DNA from: Oscillospiraceae bacterium
GTDB taxonomy: Bacteria > Bacillota > Clostridia > Oscillospirales > Oscillospiraceae
DNA length: 5,786 nt
Assembly (NCBI GenBank): GCA_016296235.1
Contig: JAEDJR010000120.1
Location: 1-5,786, forward strand
Direction: 5' to 3'
Position numbers and translations under genes: made by a program. A model generated the notes under the pieces. It was given only the letters and a program-made list of their open reading frames with translations. It searched no databases and was not told the origin of the DNA. This document shows positions 4,833-5,786 of this stretch, piece after piece (the first letter of the stretch is position 1; every line of letters begins with the position of its first letter).

Positions 4833-5786
4833 TGAAGCCGCAGGAGCACCGTCCGCCTTTTGCGGGTCTTTCCGGTCGGGATCCCAAGGCGCTTTTTGCC
4901 GCGATCCCCACGCCGGCCTATGTGCTGGATGAGGCGCAGCTGATCCGCAACGGCGAAATTCTGGCCGGCGTATCGAGACGCACGGGAGCGAGGATTCTTC
5001 TGGCCCAGAAGGCGTTTTCCAACTATGACCTGTACCCGGTTCTGGAGCCGTATCTGGCCGGTACGGAAGCCAGCGGACTGTATGAGGCCCGCCTGGGGAA
5101 GGAAGAAATGCCCGGGAAAGAAACCCATGTCTTCTGCGCCGCATATCGCGAAGCGGAATTCCGGGAGCTGCTGCGGTATGCCGACCATATTGTGTTCAAT
5201 TCTCCCGGACAGCTGGAGAAATTTGGCCCCATGGCCAAGGAAGCCGGAAAGAGCATCGGACTGCGGATCAATCCGGAATGCTCCACCCAGGAGGGGCACG
5301 AGATCTATGATCCCTGCGCCCCGGGCAGCCGCCTGGGAACCACGCGGGCCCAATGGGATGCGCAGATGACGCCGGCTCTGACGGGACTGCTGGACGGCCT
5401 GCACTTTCACACCCTGTGCGAGCAGAACGCCGATGCCTTGGAGGCTACCCTGGATGCGGTGGCGGAGCGGTTCGGCGATCTGCTGCCGGGCATGAAGTGG
5501 CTGAATTTCGGCGGCGGGCATCATATCACGCGGCCGGACTACGATATTCCCAGGCTGGAGCGCTGCATCCTGCGGGCACAGACGCAATGGGGCGTGACGG
5601 TCTATCTGGAGCCGGGGGAAGCCTGCGCCTTGAACGCCGGATATCTGGTTACGGAAGTCCTGGATCTGCCCCGGAACGGGAATGTCAATCTGGCCATTCT
5701 CGATATGAGCGCAGCCTGCCATACGCCGGACGTCCTGGAAATGCCCTATCTCCCGCCTCTGTATGGCGCGGGGGCAGCCGGAGAAA
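4832..5786 (+). CDS. nspC: Carboxynorspermidine/carboxyspermidine decarboxylase, 3' end cut by window
   Basis: The visible 318 residues belong to the alanine racemase-fold (fold type III) PLP decarboxylases and match NspC, which decarboxylates carboxyspermidine to spermidine or carboxynorspermidine to norspermidine. IPTPAYVLDE (25-34) begins the barrel. Lys60 in LAQKAFS (57-63) is the expected PLP lysine. HFHTLCEQ (191-198), NFGGGHH (225-231), EPGEA (260-264) and the family-typical HTPDVLEMPY (297-306), just after Asp291, follow in order. The full family length is about 370-400 residues, so the frame is open at 5786 and roughly the last 60-80 residues lie outside. The ATG overlaps the preceding stop as TGATG and has only a weak GGTGG (4823-4827) before it, so it probably relies on coupled re-initiation. 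The first 24 residues form a short extension before the conserved start. It is the partner of the upstream synthase; with putrescine made in the operon, spermidine is the likely product. Confidence 0.9.
   Translation, partial: MKPQEHRPPFAGLSGRDPKALFAAIPTPAYVLDEAQLIRNGEILAGVSRRTGARILLAQKAFSNYDLYPVLEPYLAGTEASGLYEARLGKEEMPGKETHVFCAAYREAEFRELLRYADHIVFNSPGQLEKFGPMAKEAGKSIGLRINPECSTQEGHEIYDPCAPGSRLGTTRAQWDAQMTPALTGLLDGLHFHTLCEQNADALEATLDAVAERFGDLLPGMKWLNFGGGHHITRPDYDIPRLERCILRAQTQWGVTVYLEPGEACALNAGYLVTEVLDLPRNGNVNLAILDMSAACHTPDVLEMPYLPPLYGAGAAGE

Noticed and set aside
2892..5144. A 750-codon antisense open frame across speB, the synthase gene and nspC
   Set aside because: Its product is low-complexity in Gly, Ala, His and Gln with no recognisable domain. 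Long antisense frames are expected opposite GC-rich genes with strong third-position bias. All three + strand genes have intact motifs.

Overview
The window holds the start of a compact polyamine-biosynthesis operon, all on the + strand, from a GC-rich member of the Firmicutes. A gut-type clostridium of the Oscillospirales is my best guess. The reasons are strong AGGAGG-type ribosome binding sites, heavy use of CTG, CGG and GGC codons, tight gene overlaps and the gene set itself. The assignment comes from the look of the proteins, not from a search.

Layout: positions 1-369 carry no convincing protein gene. This leader contains a possible folded RNA (about 1-94), an AT-rich stretch (121-240, 46 of 120 bases G+C) with a perfect TATAAT, a GC-rich hairpin (250-270) and a textbook intrinsic terminator (298-333) that ends 36 bases before the first gene. 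Five genes follow with almost no spacing: speA (370-1854), speE (1838-2707), speB (2691-3557), a carboxy(nor)spermidine synthase/dehydrogenase gene (3573-4832) and nspC, carboxy(nor)spermidine decarboxylase (4832 to beyond the window end). speA/speE and speE/speB each overlap by exactly 17 bases. The synthase and nspC genes share one base in a TGATG junction.

How the genes work together: SpeA decarboxylates arginine to agmatine and SpeB hydrolyses agmatine to putrescine and urea. The synthase condenses putrescine with aspartate semialdehyde and reduces the product to carboxyspermidine, which NspC decarboxylates to spermidine. This is the SAM-independent spermidine route. The odd member is SpeE, an aminopropyltransferase that needs decarboxylated SAM, although no SAM decarboxylase gene (speD) is in view. 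SpeE also differs from the reference enzymes I remember at two conserved positions. It could supply a parallel spermidine route, make N1-aminopropylagmatine for SpeB to hydrolyse, or build a longer polyamine from spermidine.

The points most worth a second look are the SpeE puzzle and the leader, which may act as a transcription attenuator because one strand of the terminator stem can pair with either of two identical GGCCTG segments.
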